Positions 15,227 to 15,420 of a stretch of 15,420 nucleotides of DNA are shown piece after piece (positions within the stretch are counted from its first letter, which is position 1; each line of letters opens with the position of its first letter). The notes beneath the pieces are model-generated. The model was not told the DNA's origin. It saw nothing but the letters and a program-made list of their open reading frames with translations, and did no database searches. The stretch covers positions 1 to 15,420 of the forward strand of contig JALVXE010000040.1 of NCBI GenBank assembly GCA_027038385.1. The letters run 5' to 3'. Source of the DNA: Thermotogaceae bacterium (GTDB lineage Bacteria > Thermotogota > Thermotogae > Thermotogales > Thermotogaceae). A program made the translations under genes and the position numbers.

Positions 15227-15420
15227 TCACGAGTTCTGAAAAATTTTCTCTCCCTTTTTGTAAACTTCAACCACGCTCAGATCTCTATCCAAAATCACAA
15301 GATCCGCATCAAACCCTTCAACAATCCTGCCCTTGCCGTTCAAGTTCATGTGAACGGCTGCGTTGTAGGAAGAAACCCTGGAAAGGCATTTCAAACTGCA
15401 CCTGGTGAATTCTTTGAAAT
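15227..15420 (-). CDS. Amidohydrolase C-terminus, closest in pattern to isoaspartyl dipeptidase; rest lies beyond the window
   Basis: The last 63 codons and TGA stop of a gene entering from the right edge. The residues include a KGRIVEGFDADLVILD stretch followed by DLSVVEVYKKGEKIF, the C-terminal strand region of the amidohydrolase superfamily's small composite domain. The preceding VSSYNAAVHMNLNGKG matches the (V)TSN-A...L..KG approach found in isoaspartyl dipeptidase (IadA). N-acetylglucosamine-6-phosphate deacetylase (NagA) is similar here and cannot be excluded. The metal-binding residues lie outside the window. If IadA, it would cleave beta-aspartyl dipeptides arising from damaged proteins. 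Forty bases separate it from the 755-residue gene on the same strand, so it probably belongs to the same operon. Superfamily call good, enzyme identity tentative. Confidence 0.75.
   Translation of the reverse strand, partial: FKEFTRCSLKCLSRVSSYNAAVHMNLNGKGRIVEGFDADLVILDRDLSVVEVYKKGEKIFQNS

Overview
The window reads as part of a Thermotogota (Thermotogales/Kosmotogales-type) genome. The evidence is AGA and ATA codon preference, very tight gene packing, frequent GTG and TTG starts with strong Shine-Dalgarno sites, a TrmB with a long C-terminal extension, a bacterial-type ProS, and a substrate-binding protein with a signal peptide but no lipobox. No rRNA or marker gene is present, so the genus cannot be fixed from this sequence.

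Plus strand, 1-8201: one dense run of nine genes, nearly all overlapping or separated by fewer than 25 bases. They are the end of a CPBP-family membrane protease, an unusual methyltransferase-like/PlsC acyltransferase/zinc-ribbon fusion, trmB, a small degenerate fumarase-beta-like protein, wecB, proS, an AI-2E-family transporter, and a pair of small proteins resembling the C-terminal domains of FliK and FlhB. The pair corresponds to the YlqG/YlqH arrangement of Bacillus. The run ends at a hairpin plus T-tract terminator whose loop holds the stop codons of both convergent operons.

Minus strand, 15420-8202: a second operon, read from high to low coordinates. It contains the C-terminal end of an amidohydrolase resembling isoaspartyl dipeptidase, a 755-residue exported membrane protein I do not recognise, and a complete BMP/PnrA-type ABC importer: binding protein, double ATPase, and two permeases. 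This transporter architecture imports purine nucleosides in characterised relatives. Between the binding-protein and ATPase genes, 49 bases can fold into a gapless three-way junction that covers the ATPase ribosome-binding site. This is the most striking non-coding signal in the window.

The whole window is coding apart from short intercistronic gaps, the largest being 55 bases. I saw no tRNA, rRNA, CRISPR array, insertion sequence or origin. The best candidates for something undescribed are the 755-residue protein coupled to the importer, the intercistronic RNA structure, the three-domain acyltransferase fusion, and the degenerate fumarase-like protein.
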